Positions 32,822 to 40,589 of a stretch of 64,000 nt of DNA are shown here, piece after piece. Source of the stretch: UBA5189 sp040389445 (lineage in GTDB: Bacteria; Chloroflexota; Limnocylindria; Limnocylindrales; CSP1-4); NCBI GenBank assembly GCA_040389445.1, contig JAZJZX010000013.1, positions 194,690 to 258,689 of the forward strand, given 5' to 3'. The notes beneath the pieces were generated by a model. It saw only the letters and a list, made by a program, of their open reading frames with translations. It ran no database searches and was not told the origin of the DNA. The position numbers were made by a program, and so were the translations under genes. Each line of letters starts with the position of its first letter. The first letter of the stretch is position 1.

Positions 32822-33019
32822 ATGGACGAACCAAACGCCGGCGCTCCCGGGGGCCGGCCGCGCTGTCCGATCTGTGGTCACGACGAGTTCCGGCGGGAAA
32901 CCGGAAAGCTCGACTCGGAGTGGGGCATCACGGCCCACAAGGTCGACATGCTGGTCTGTCTGACCTGTGGCTACGTCCTCCTGTTCTATCAGGGCAACAC
33001 GATCTTCGACTTCGACTGA
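32822..33019 (+). CDS. Small zinc-ribbon protein ahead of urease genes
   Basis: A 65-residue protein with two Cys pairs, RCPICGHDEF (about 15-18) and LVCLTCGYVLLF (about 46-49), the spacing of a zinc ribbon. Between them is a mixed charged segment, and the C terminus is YQGNTIFDFD. ATG 32822 has GGAG eight bases upstream, and the stop is three bases from the ureAB start, so they are co-transcribed. No specific family was recognised. A metal-handling or regulatory role with urease is conceivable but unsupported beyond position. Confidence 0.75.
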   Translation: MDEPNAGAPGGRPRCPICGHDEFRRETGKLDSEWGITAHKVDMLVCLTCGYVLLFYQGNTIFDFD

Positions 33020-33022
33020 CCG

Positions 33023-33631
33023 ATGCGTCTGACCGCCTGGGAGGAGGAGCGCCTCCTCATCTTCACGGCAGCGGAACTCGCCCGCCGCCACCGGGATCGT
33101 GGGCTGTTGCTCAACGCTCCGGAGGCCATCGCGATCATCTGCGACGCCATGTTCGAGGCGGCTCGCGGCGGCGCCTCGTTCCGGGACGTCGAGACCGCGG
33201 GTCGATCAGCCGTCCAGCGTGACCAGGTGATGAGCGGCGTGCCGTCGATCGTGGATGAGGTCCGCCTCGAGGTCCTCCTGGTCGAAGGGACGCGCCTGAT
33301 CGTGCTCCTTGATCCCTTCGGCGCCGCTGCGTCCGAGCCCGACGGGCCGGGTTCGGTGACCCTCGCCCACGAGCAGCCGCCTGACCCGACGGCACATCTC
33401 GAGCGCCGGCTGGTCGAGGTGCGCAGCACCTCCACGCGCGCCGTTCGCGTTTCGTCCCACTTTCCGTTCGATCGGGTCAATCGACGGCTGCTCTTCGATC
33501 GGGACGTCGCGTCGGGATTCCGACTGGACATTCCGGCCGGCAGCTCGGAGCGCTGGGCCCCGGGCGAGACGCGGACCGTGAGCCTCGTCCGCTACAGCGC
33601 GGGGCCAGCGTCCCCTCCGGACGCCCCGTGA
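33023..33631 (+). CDS. ureAB: Urease gamma-beta fusion subunit
   Basis: A 202-residue fusion of the two small urease subunits. Residues 1-95 match gamma: LTAWEEERLLIFTAAELARRH, LLLNAPEAIAIICDAMFE, AVQRDQVMSGVPSIVDEV. Residues 115-200 match beta: VRVSSHFPFDRVNRRLLFDRDVASGFRLDIPAGSSERWAPGETRTVSLV. The usual beta ending with the GFRGEV block is absent, so that part is shorter than normal. Gamma-beta fusions are known in Helicobacter and some other bacteria. Its last four bases overlap the ureC start. It would assemble with UreC into a nickel urease that hydrolyses urea to ammonia and carbamate. Confidence 0.88.
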   Translation: MRLTAWEEERLLIFTAAELARRHRDRGLLLNAPEAIAIICDAMFEAARGGASFRDVETAGRSAVQRDQVMSGVPSIVDEVRLEVLLVEGTRLIVLLDPFGAAASEPDGPGSVTLAHEQPPDPTAHLERRLVEVRSTSTRAVRVSSHFPFDRVNRRLLFDRDVASGFRLDIPAGSSERWAPGETRTVSLVRYSAGPASPPDAP

Positions 33632-35331
33632 CGCGGCTCTCGCGCCTGGAGCGCCTCGCCCGGTTCGGGCCGAGCACGGGCGACATCGTCCGCCTGGCGG
33701 ATACGTCCCTGCACGTCCGCGTGCGGGAAGACCGCCAGGCACCGGGCGACGAGCCGGTGTGGGGCTACGCGAAGGACCTCCGAATCGGCCTCGCGCAGTC
33801 CACCATCAGCGACCCGTCGGAACTCGATGCGGTAGTGGTCGGGGCACTCGTGATCGATCCGGTCGTGGGCATCGTGAAGGCCGACATCGGGATCAAGGAT
33901 GGACGGATCGTCGGTGTCGGCCGGGCCGGCAATCCGGGCATTTCCGGGGGAATCGATCTTCCGATCGGTCCGCACACCGTCCCGATCACCGCCTACGGCC
34001 TCATCGCGACGCCGGGCGCCGTGGACACGCACGTCCACACGATCAGCCCGAATCTCATTCCTGCCGCCCTGTCGGCGGGCGTCACCACGCTCATCACGGC
34101 CGGCTTCGACGAACCGCCGGCTGCGATGGAGCGGACGTTGCGCGGCCTTGAGCAGTGGCCGATCAACGTCGGCCTCCAGGCAAATGCGCGCGCCGCGGAC
34201 GACGCCGCGCTGGAACCGCTCCTCGCCGCCGGCGCCGTCGGCTTCAAGATCCACGAGGACTACGGTGCGTCCCCCGAGCTCATCGATCACGTGCTGGACT
34301 TCGCCGATGCGCATGACGTTTCGGTCAGTCTCCACACGGACGGCCTCCACGAGACGGCTGAGCTCGAGGACACCGTGGCGGCGATCGCCGGACGAACGGT
34401 CCATGCCTATCACGTGGAGGGGTCGGGCGGCGGGCACATCCCGGACGTCATCGGTCTCGTTCGGGAGGCAAACGTCATCTGCTCGTCCACGACCCCCACC
34501 ATCCCGTGGGGCGTCTCCGCGGCCCGGGAAACACTGGCGATGACCATGCTCAACCACGGCACGAGCTGGGCGGTTGCGGAGGATGTGGCCCTCGTGCTCG
34601 AGCGCCTCCATCCGGCCACGATGGCCGCCGAAGGACCGCTCCACGAGATGGGCGCCATCCAGATCGTGAACTCGGACTCGCAGGGCATGGGCCGGATCAT
34701 GGAGACGGTCCGCCGGACGTTCCAGCTCGCCGACCTCATGAAGGCATGGCGAGCCACGGAAGGTGGGCGGGCCATCGCCGCCGAGGCGGGGCTGGCCGAG
34801 GAGGGACCCGATGATGGCGACCGGGTCCTCCGCTATCTCGCCAAGGTCACCACGGAGCCGGCGATCACCCACGGGATCGCCGACCACGTGGGCAGCCTTG
34901 CGCCCGGCCGGATCGCCGACATCGTGTTCTGGAAGCCGGCGTACTTCGGGGTCAAGCCGGAACTCGTCCTCAAGGGCGGTCATCCGGCGTGGTCGCCGCT
35001 CGGCGACGGCAATGCATCCGTCGAACGCGCGGAGCCGACGCGGTACGCGCCAGAGTTTGCAGGGCTCGGGCATGCGGCCCCGTCAATCGCGACGACGTTC
35101 CTGTCGGGTGCGGCCGACGTGGCCGCGCTCCGCCGACGTCTCGACAGCTCGCGCACGTTTCTGCCCGTCACCAGATGCCGCGGCCTGACCCGTTCCTCGC
35201 TCATCGGGAATCGGAGCACCGCCGCCGTGGATGTCGATCCCCGGGATGGCCGTGTCACCCTCGGTCGCCTCGTCGTCGCGACCGAGGCCGCCGCGGACGT
35301 GCCCCTCAGCGGACGCTACTTCCTGCGCTGA
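33628..35331 (+). CDS. ureC: Urease alpha (catalytic) subunit, divergent
   Basis: Amidohydrolase of 567 residues, the normal length. Nickel ligands are kept: the HVH of GAVDTHVHTI, the carbamylated lysine in VGFKIHEDYG (Lys207), HTDGLHET, the EGSGGGHIPD histidine and Asp in NSDSQGMGR. The mobile flap differs: where typical ureases read MVCHHL, this protein reads MLNHGT. The flap cysteine (Cys319 in Klebsiella numbering) is therefore Asn309, while the catalytic acid His is kept as His310. The C terminus ADVPLSGRYFLR is standard. The genes ureD, E, F, G and any nickel transporter are absent from the window, so maturation must rely on genes elsewhere. It is the last gene of the zinc ribbon-ureAB-ureC unit. 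Confidence 0.9.
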   Translation: MTRLSRLERLARFGPSTGDIVRLADTSLHVRVREDRQAPGDEPVWGYAKDLRIGLAQSTISDPSELDAVVVGALVIDPVVGIVKADIGIKDGRIVGVGRAGNPGISGGIDLPIGPHTVPITAYGLIATPGAVDTHVHTISPNLIPAALSAGVTTLITAGFDEPPAAMERTLRGLEQWPINVGLQANARAADDAALEPLLAAGAVGFKIHEDYGASPELIDHVLDFADAHDVSVSLHTDGLHETAELEDTVAAIAGRTVHAYHVEGSGGGHIPDVIGLVREANVICSSTTPTIPWGVSAARETLAMTMLNHGTSWAVAEDVALVLERLHPATMAAEGPLHEMGAIQIVNSDSQGMGRIMETVRRTFQLADLMKAWRATEGGRAIAAEAGLAEEGPDDGDRVLRYLAKVTTEPAITHGIADHVGSLAPGRIADIVFWKPAYFGVKPELVLKGGHPAWSPLGDGNASVERAEPTRYAPEFAGLGHAAPSIATTFLSGAADVAALRRRLDSSRTFLPVTRCRGLTRSSLIGNRSTAAVDVDPRDGRVTLGRLVVATEAAADVPLSGRYFLR

Positions 35332-35389
35332 CGCCCGATCCGGGCGGACGGGTACGAGCCGCGGCTGCGAGCGCCCGGCGGCACCGGAC

Positions 35390-36442
35390 CTACCAGATGT
35401 CGCCCACCGTGAAGCCGTCCGGGAACGGGTCCGTCGGATCCACGACATAGGTGGCCATGCCGGTGATCCAGGCGGTGCCGGTGATCGTGGGAACGACCGC
35501 GCGGTAGGGTCCGACCACCGTCTCCTCGACGAGGCGGCCGGTGAACACCGTGCCCAGGATGCCTTCGTGACGGAAGGCCTCGCCGACCTCGAGCCGGCCC
35601 CGGGCGTGCAGCGTCGCCATCTTCGCGGACGTGCCGGTGCCGCATGGGGAGCGATCGATCGCCCCGGTCCACGTGGACGGCTTCGAGAAGTCGAGCACTC
35701 CGGTCGACACGGTGACCACGTTGCGCAGCGAATTCGCGGGATCGTGGGCGGGACCGGACAGTTGCCCGATCGTGATCCCTGCGAAACCCGGCTGCTCCGG
35801 GTGCACCACCGGCAGTTGCTCGGCTGCGGCGGCCTTGATCAGCTCGGTGATCCGGGTGATGTCACGACCCTCGTCCGGGGTGAGGCGCAAGCCGAATCCC
35901 GCCGCCTCGGCGATCACGTAGAACATGCCGCCGTAGGCGACGTCGACCGTCACCGTCCCGAGCGTGGGAACCTCGACCGGCGCGTCGAGATGCGTCGCGA
36001 ACGCGGGCACGTTTCGGAAGGTCACGCTCGTGACCTTGCCGTCGCGACATTCGCACCGCAGCCGGATGAGCCCGGCCGGGGATTCGAGTACCAGCTCCGT
36101 CACCGGCTCGACCATCGGGACCATGCCGGTCTCGAGGAGAACGGTGGCCGTGCAGATCGTGTTGGTCCCGGACATGCCCGGGTACTCGACCTGCTCCATG
36201 ATCACGTAGCCGGCGTCGGCCCCGGGGTTCGTGGACGGAAGGACGAGGTTGCAGTTCGCCGCCGGGTAGCCGCGCGGTTCGCGCAGCATGAGCCGGCGCA
36301 GATCGTCACCGTTGGCCTGCAGCCAGGTCATCTTGTCGAACATCGTGACGCCGGGGACATCCAGGACGCCCCCCACGATCACCCGGCCGGGTTCACCGGC
36401 CGCATGGGCGTCCACCGCCTGGATCGTGCGTGCGAGTCGCAT
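35390..36442 (-). CDS. Proline racemase superfamily enzyme, Ser-Cys type
   Basis: About 350 residues with the two-domain diaminopimelate-epimerase-like fold. It begins TIQAVDAHAAGEPGRVIVGG as in 4-hydroxyproline 2-epimerases. The first acid/base residue is Ser91 (YPGMSGTNTIC) where proline racemase has Cys in MCGH. The second is Cys267 (DRSPCGTGTSA). Ser-Cys members have been reported as 4-hydroxyproline epimerases or trans-3-hydroxyproline dehydratases, so plain proline racemase is unlikely. The His after the first catalytic Gly is also replaced (GTN for GHN). The start ATG 36442 lies eight bases after the smpB stop; the pairing with smpB looks incidental. Confidence 0.85.
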   Translation of the reverse strand: MRLARTIQAVDAHAAGEPGRVIVGGVLDVPGVTMFDKMTWLQANGDDLRRLMLREPRGYPAANCNLVLPSTNPGADAGYVIMEQVEYPGMSGTNTICTATVLLETGMVPMVEPVTELVLESPAGLIRLRCECRDGKVTSVTFRNVPAFATHLDAPVEVPTLGTVTVDVAYGGMFYVIAEAAGFGLRLTPDEGRDITRITELIKAAAAEQLPVVHPEQPGFAGITIGQLSGPAHDPANSLRNVVTVSTGVLDFSKPSTWTGAIDRSPCGTGTSAKMATLHARGRLEVGEAFRHEGILGTVFTGRLVEETVVGPYRAVVPTITGTAWITGMATYVVDPTDPFPDGFTVGDIW

Positions 36443-36450
36443 CCGCTCTC

Positions 36451-36936
36451 CTACCGTCCCCGCCGCGCTTCGGCGACGTCTCGCTCCATCTGGCGTCGGG
36501 CATCGCGTTCGGCGATGTCGCGCCGTTTGTCGTGCAGCTGCTTGCCCCGCCCCAGTCCCAGCTCCAGCTTTGCCTTGCCGCGCCCCGTGATGTAGAGGCG
36601 GAGCGGCACAAGGGTCAGCCCCTTCGCCTTGGTCCTGCCGAGAAGCTGATCGATCTGGGCCCGGTGGAGGAGCAGTTTGCGCTCCCGCTTCGCCTCATGA
36701 TTGAACCTGCTGGCGCTTTCCCACGGAGCGATGTGGGCGCCGATCAGCCAGGCCTGGCCGCGATCGATGCGGGCGTAGGCGTCGGTCAGGTTGACCTGGC
36801 CGGCGCGAATGCTCTTGATCTCGGTTCCGACCAGCACGATGCCGGCCTCCACGGTGTCCTCGATCGAGAACTCGTGGCGAGCCCGGCGGTTCTGCGCGAT
36901 GGTCCGTTCGTCCATCGGCGGGTGCGCTCCAGTCAT
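36451..36936 (-). CDS. smpB: SsrA-binding protein SmpB
   Basis: About 161 residues. It binds tmRNA and fills the decoding centre of stalled ribosomes. The OB-fold core shows RARHEFSIEDTVEAGIVLVGTEIKSIRAGQVNLTDAYARI, then AHIAPWE and the basic RKLLLHRAQIDQLLGRTKAKGLTLVPLRLYITGRGKAKLELGLGRGK. The C-terminal helix DKRRDIAERDARRQMERDVAEARRGR places the tail in the mRNA channel. ATG 36936 is used; an ATG eight codons in (36915) is possible. ssrA itself is 3.8 kb downstream. Confidence 0.96.
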   Translation of the reverse strand: MTGAHPPMDERTIAQNRRARHEFSIEDTVEAGIVLVGTEIKSIRAGQVNLTDAYARIDRGQAWLIGAHIAPWESASRFNHEAKRERKLLLHRAQIDQLLGRTKAKGLTLVPLRLYITGRGKAKLELGLGRGKQLHDKRRDIAERDARRQMERDVAEARRGR

Positions 36937-36958
36937 GGATTCAGGTGGCTGAACGCGC

Positions 36959-36986
36959 GAACGCCGGCCCTTGCGGACCGGCGTTC
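36959..36986 (-). terminator. Hairpin between ctpA and smpB
   Basis: GAACGCCGG and CCGGCGTTC form a perfect 9-base stem with a 10-base loop. No clear T-run follows on either strand. It lies 22 bases upstream of the smpB start and 30 bases downstream of a mini reading frame, so it may be an attenuator-like structure ahead of smpB. Confidence 0.45.
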
Positions 36987-37016
36987 ATTGCGGCTGCCAC
37001 CCGCACGGAAGACCGG

Positions 37017-37064
37017 TTAGACGGTCAGCTCCGGCGAGGTGGTGCAGCGACTGTGATACGACAC
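37017..37064 (-). CDS. Possible 15-codon leader peptide behind a perfect Shine-Dalgarno
   Basis: On the minus strand AAAGGAGGTGAT (37081-37070) is a full 12-base complement of the 16S rRNA 3' end, the best ribosome-binding site in the window. Nine bases after its AGGAGG core a GTG (37064) opens a frame encoding VSYHSRCTTSPELTV, ending TAA at 37017-37019. Other starts close by are ATG 37071 (28 codons) and GTG 37069 (14 codons), with poorer spacing. The following hairpin and smpB suggest a translated leader, but no conserved peptide was recognised. It could instead be a chance sequence. Confidence 0.3.
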   Translation of the reverse strand: MSYHSRCTTSPELTV

Positions 37065-37128
37065 TGCACATCACCTCCTTTCGTTCGCGGGTACCGTACC
37101 GGATCAGGAAGGCGCTGGCAACCGTCGG

Positions 37129-38556
37129 TCATGCCGCGTGTTGCAGAAGCGCCGGCAGCGCGCCCGTTCCGGACAGGAACGCGATGGCTCGCTCGAGCAC
37201 GAGATCCGTTCCGGACGGCGTGTCGGCCGGGATGGCGACCGCGATGTCGGGGACCAGGCCCACCTTGTGGATCCACCGCTTGTTCGGCGTCAGCCACTTC
37301 GCAACGGTCAGCTTCACGCCGCCGGCATCGTCGTTGAGTTCGATCCAGGTCTGGACCGTACCCTTGCCGTACGAGGTCTCCCCGATCAGCGTGCCTCGGC
37401 CTGTGTCCTGGAGTGCGCCTGCGACGATCTCGCTGGCCGAGGCGCTGCCCTTGTCGATGAGCACGGCGACGTGGATCCCCGGATCCGTGGCGACGCCCTT
37501 GCCGAGCGATTCGGTCGGCGTGACGTTGCCCTGCGAATCCTCTTCCCAGAAGACCGGACCCTCGGCAATGAACGCGCTGGCAACCGTCCGCGCCGCCGTG
37601 ACGAACCCGCCGGGATTTCCGCGCAGGTCGAGGATGATCTTCGTCTGGCCAGCGTCCACGGCCTTCTTGACGGCGTCCACGAACGTCGTCGCGCCGTTCT
37701 CCGAGAATCCGGTCAGTCGCACGTACGCGATCGTGCCGTCGGCATATTGATCGGTGATGACTTCCCGCTGGCGAACGACGTCCCGGATGATGGTGACATC
37801 GAATGCGGCGATCCCGATCCGCTCGATCTGGAGCACGACGGGCGTGCCCTTCTTGCCCCGGATCCGATCGCGGGCCTCGCTCGGCGTCAGCCCGTCGAGG
37901 GTGCCACCGTCCACCTTCGCGATCACGTCACCGGGTTTGAGGCCGGCCGCGGCGGCGGGGCTGCCATCGAGCGGTGCCACCACGACCAGGCGGCAATCCG
38001 GCCCGAAGGTGGCGCAATCGACCGTTTCGCCCTTGGCGTTCACCGTACCGATCTCGGCGCCGATGCCCTCGAACTCGCCGGAGATGTCCTGGAGCGTATT
38101 GCGGAACTCCTCGGAGGTCAGGTACGTGGAGTACGGGTCACCGACCGCCTCGACCATGCCCTTGATGGCGCCCTCGATCAGCGCCTTCTTGTCCACCGGG
38201 CCGAGCGCATACCGATCCCGGATGGCGGCGTAGACATCCCAGAACGGCTGGAATGCCGCTTCGTCGGTCGCCGGCGTGCCCGGCTGTGCCGACTGGCGCT
38301 GGCCGAGGACGTAGCCGGAGGCGAACAGGGCGCCCCCGCTGAGCACGATCACGAGGACCACGGCCAGGCCGAGCAGGAGCGCACCCCGTCCGCTGCGCCC
38401 ACCGGGTCGCGAGGTCGAGGAGGGCAGGGTCACGACGGGAGCAATCGCCGACGGGGCCGCAGCGTCTCCAGGGTCGGTCCCCGAGTCGCCAAGGAAGGCC
38501 TCGTCCGGTGAGAGGCCTCGTTCGTCGTCTGGCGGTGGAGGTGCGTCGGGGAGCAT
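37129..38556 (-). CDS. ctpA: C-terminal processing protease (S41), CtpA type
   Basis: About 475 residues. A cytosolic Pro/Asp-rich head (1-55) precedes a membrane anchor (GALLLGLAVVLVIVLSGGALFASGYVLG). Then follow a dimerisation helix, the PDZ domain (LVVVAPLDGSPAAAAGLKPGDVIAKVDG, about 195-225) and the S41 catalytic domain. This has TKIILDLRGNPGG, the nucleophile Ser in DKGSASASEIVAGALQD (about 370) and the catalytic Lys in GETSYGKGTVQ (about 395). It cleaves exported proteins near their C termini. The ftsE-ftsX-ctpA order is widespread and suggests a role in envelope remodelling at division. The ATG start has AGAGGA eleven bases upstream. Confidence 0.94.
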   Translation of the reverse strand: MLPDAPPPPDDERGLSPDEAFLGDSGTDPGDAAAPSAIAPVVTLPSSTSRPGGRSGRGALLLGLAVVLVIVLSGGALFASGYVLGQRQSAQPGTPATDEAAFQPFWDVYAAIRDRYALGPVDKKALIEGAIKGMVEAVGDPYSTYLTSEEFRNTLQDISGEFEGIGAEIGTVNAKGETVDCATFGPDCRLVVVAPLDGSPAAAAGLKPGDVIAKVDGGTLDGLTPSEARDRIRGKKGTPVVLQIERIGIAAFDVTIIRDVVRQREVITDQYADGTIAYVRLTGFSENGATTFVDAVKKAVDAGQTKIILDLRGNPGGFVTAARTVASAFIAEGPVFWEEDSQGNVTPTESLGKGVATDPGIHVAVLIDKGSASASEIVAGALQDTGRGTLIGETSYGKGTVQTWIELNDDAGGVKLTVAKWLTPNKRWIHKVGLVPDIAVAIPADTPSGTDLVLERAIAFLSGTGALPALLQHAA

Positions 38557-38730
38557 CGGTCAGGGGTTCCTCTGCGTGGCAAACGAGTTCGCCGTACGTC
38601 CACGCGATCCATTGCGCGTGGTGCGAAAGCCTACATGGCCGTCGTCGATCCTACGCTCGGGAGCGCTCCGATGGATCGATCGTGACTGAAACCACACGGA
38701 GCCTTCGCCGGGCCTTCACCGGGCCGGACC

Positions 38731-39615
38731 TCACCGGATGAGATACGTGCGAACCGAAACGAAGGCGCCCAGCACGCCCAGGCCGACGCCCGAGCCGATC
38801 ACGAGGACCGCCACGTCCCGGGCGATCGCTCCGACCCGGATCGGCACGACCCGGAAGAACTCGAACATGAAGGTGCTCATCGGGTCGGACGCCGCCGCAA
38901 TGATGCCCAGCGTGATCGCTGCCCCGAGGACGCCGACGAGCGCACCCTCGAACACAAAGGGCCATCGAATGAAGGCATCCGAGGCGCCGACGAGCCGCAT
39001 GACCTCGATTTCCTCGGCGCGAGCCACGACGGCCAGGCGGATGGTGTTGATGACGATGAACAGGACGATCGCCCCGATCACGCCGAGGATCACGATCCCG
39101 GCGGTCCGCAGGAACTCGGTGACGGTCAGGACCCGATTGACCAGGTCGGTGATGTTCTTCACCCGCTCAACGAGCGGATCTGCCCGCAGCGTGTCGGTCA
39201 CGGCGGTGAAGTCGGCCGGATCGCGGAGCTTGACCTCGAGGCTGGCATGAAGCGGGTTCGTGTCCAGAAACGACGTCAGATCCTCCTCGCCCTGGGCCGC
39301 ACGCGCCTCACGGAATCGCTGGAGGGCCGCCTCGCGCGATACGAACGTCACATCCCGAACCTCCGGCAGGACACCGATTCGCAGGCGCAGATCCTCGATC
39401 TCGGTTGCGGTTGCCGTGGCCCGCAGGTCGGCGACGACCTCGACCTTCTGCTCCACGAACTGGAGGCCGGCCAGGAGGCCGTTCTGGACGATGAAGAAGC
39501 CCGACAGCAGGAGCAGCATGAGGGTCATCGTCGCGGTCGCCGCGAGGCTCATGGCGCCGTTGCGCCAGAAGCCCTGCCAGGCGCGGGAGAGGCTGAAGGC
39601 CAGGAAACGGAACAT
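38731..39615 (-). CDS. ftsX: Cell-division protein FtsX
   Basis: About 294 residues, membrane partner of FtsE. The first helix lies in MSLAATATMTLMLLLLSGFF (about 23-42). An exterior domain follows (VVADLRATATATEIEDL, DVTFVSREAALQRF, SLEVKLRDPADF). Three C-terminal helices form the FtsX/MacB-type permease end (TAGIVILGVIGAIVLFIVINTIRLAV, EEIEVMRLVGASDAFIRWPF). It regulates a peptidoglycan hydrolase outside the membrane in response to FtsE ATPase activity. ATG 39615, four bases after the ftsE stop, begins the conserved MFRFLAFSLSRAWQGF opening. A 174-base spacer with no visible gene separates it from ctpA. Confidence 0.95.
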   Translation of the reverse strand: MFRFLAFSLSRAWQGFWRNGAMSLAATATMTLMLLLLSGFFIVQNGLLAGLQFVEQKVEVVADLRATATATEIEDLRLRIGVLPEVRDVTFVSREAALQRFREARAAQGEEDLTSFLDTNPLHASLEVKLRDPADFTAVTDTLRADPLVERVKNITDLVNRVLTVTEFLRTAGIVILGVIGAIVLFIVINTIRLAVVARAEEIEVMRLVGASDAFIRWPFVFEGALVGVLGAAITLGIIAAASDPMSTFMFEFFRVVPIRVGAIARDVAVLVIGSGVGLGVLGAFVSVRTYLIR

Positions 39616-39619
39616 CAGG

Positions 39620-40435
39620 TCAGCCCTGTCGGTGGTACCGACCACCGACCTCGTCCCGGATGACGCGGCCCTCCTCGAGCGCGATGACGCGCTTTCGGAG
39701 CGCCGTGACCACGTCGGCGTTGTGGGTGGCCATGAGCACCGTGACACCCAGCTGATTGATTCGCAGGAGCAGCTGGATGATCTCCCAGCTGATGAACGGG
39801 TCGAGGTTGCCGGTCGGCTCGTCGGCGATCACGAGCCTCGGGTCGTGAACCAGCGCCCGCGCGATTGCCGTCCGTTGCTGCTCGCCCCCGGACAGCTGGC
39901 GCGGGAACTGGGCCGCCTGTCCCACCAGGCCGACGAGCCGGAGCGCCCGTTCAACGGCCGGCCCGATGTGGCCGCGCGGGGTGCCGGTGACCTCGAGCGC
40001 AAAGGCGATGTTCTCCCGAACCGTCTTGGCGGGCAGCAGCCGGAAATCCTGGAATACCGCTCCGATCTTGCGGCGAACGCGCGGGACCTTGCGGCGTGGA
40101 AGGCGAGCCAGGTCGTCGCCGTCGAGGTAGACCTGGCCGTGCGTCGCCAATTCGTCCCGGATGATCAGTTTCATGAGCGTCGACTTGCCGGCCCCGCTCG
40201 GGCCGACGAGGAAGACGAAGTCGCCCTCGGGGATCACGAGGTCCACATCGCGCAGCGCTTCGCGTCCGTTCGGGTAGCGCTTGGTCACGTCATTGAGGAC
40301 GAGGACCGCAGGCCGTGCGGCCCCGGCCGGCCCTCGGCCGTCGGTTGGTCCGCCGTCCACGGGGACATCCTCCACGGGGACGGCGTCCCCACGGACGTCC
40401 TCCGGCCTGCGTCGCTGGGTGCCTGTTCTGGTCAT
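39620..40435 (-). CDS. ftsE: Cell-division ATP-binding protein FtsE
   Basis: About 271 residues. A 45-residue Arg/Pro/Gly-rich extension precedes a standard ABC ATPase: LVLNDVTKRYPNGREALRDV, Walker A FLVGPSGAGKSTLMKLI, the Q-loop GAVFQDFRLLPAKTVRENIAF, signature QLSGGEQQRTAIARAL, Walker B RLVIADEPTGNLD and the switch His in MATHNADVV. FtsE uses ATP to drive FtsX at the septum. ATG 40435 was chosen over the TTG two codons upstream. The N-terminal extension is unusual for FtsE, which typically starts at the ABC domain, so a start near residue 40 cannot be excluded. Confidence 0.94.
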   Translation of the reverse strand: MTRTGTQRRRPEDVRGDAVPVEDVPVDGGPTDGRGPAGAARPAVLVLNDVTKRYPNGREALRDVDLVIPEGDFVFLVGPSGAGKSTLMKLIIRDELATHGQVYLDGDDLARLPRRKVPRVRRKIGAVFQDFRLLPAKTVRENIAFALEVTGTPRGHIGPAVERALRLVGLVGQAAQFPRQLSGGEQQRTAIARALVHDPRLVIADEPTGNLDPFISWEIIQLLLRINQLGVTVLMATHNADVVTALRKRVIALEEGRVIRDEVGGRYHRQG

Positions 40436-40589
40436 GGTCAAGATCGGCTCCGCGGTGCGCTGCGGCGACCATTCCGGGATCGCTGCGAGCTCGCGAGACT
40501 CCGGGCCCGGGGCACGTCGGAGGGAGCCACGTCGAGGCTGAGGCTACCACCGCCCCGCGAAAGACCACAAGCGCCGACGCTCCTGCCCG

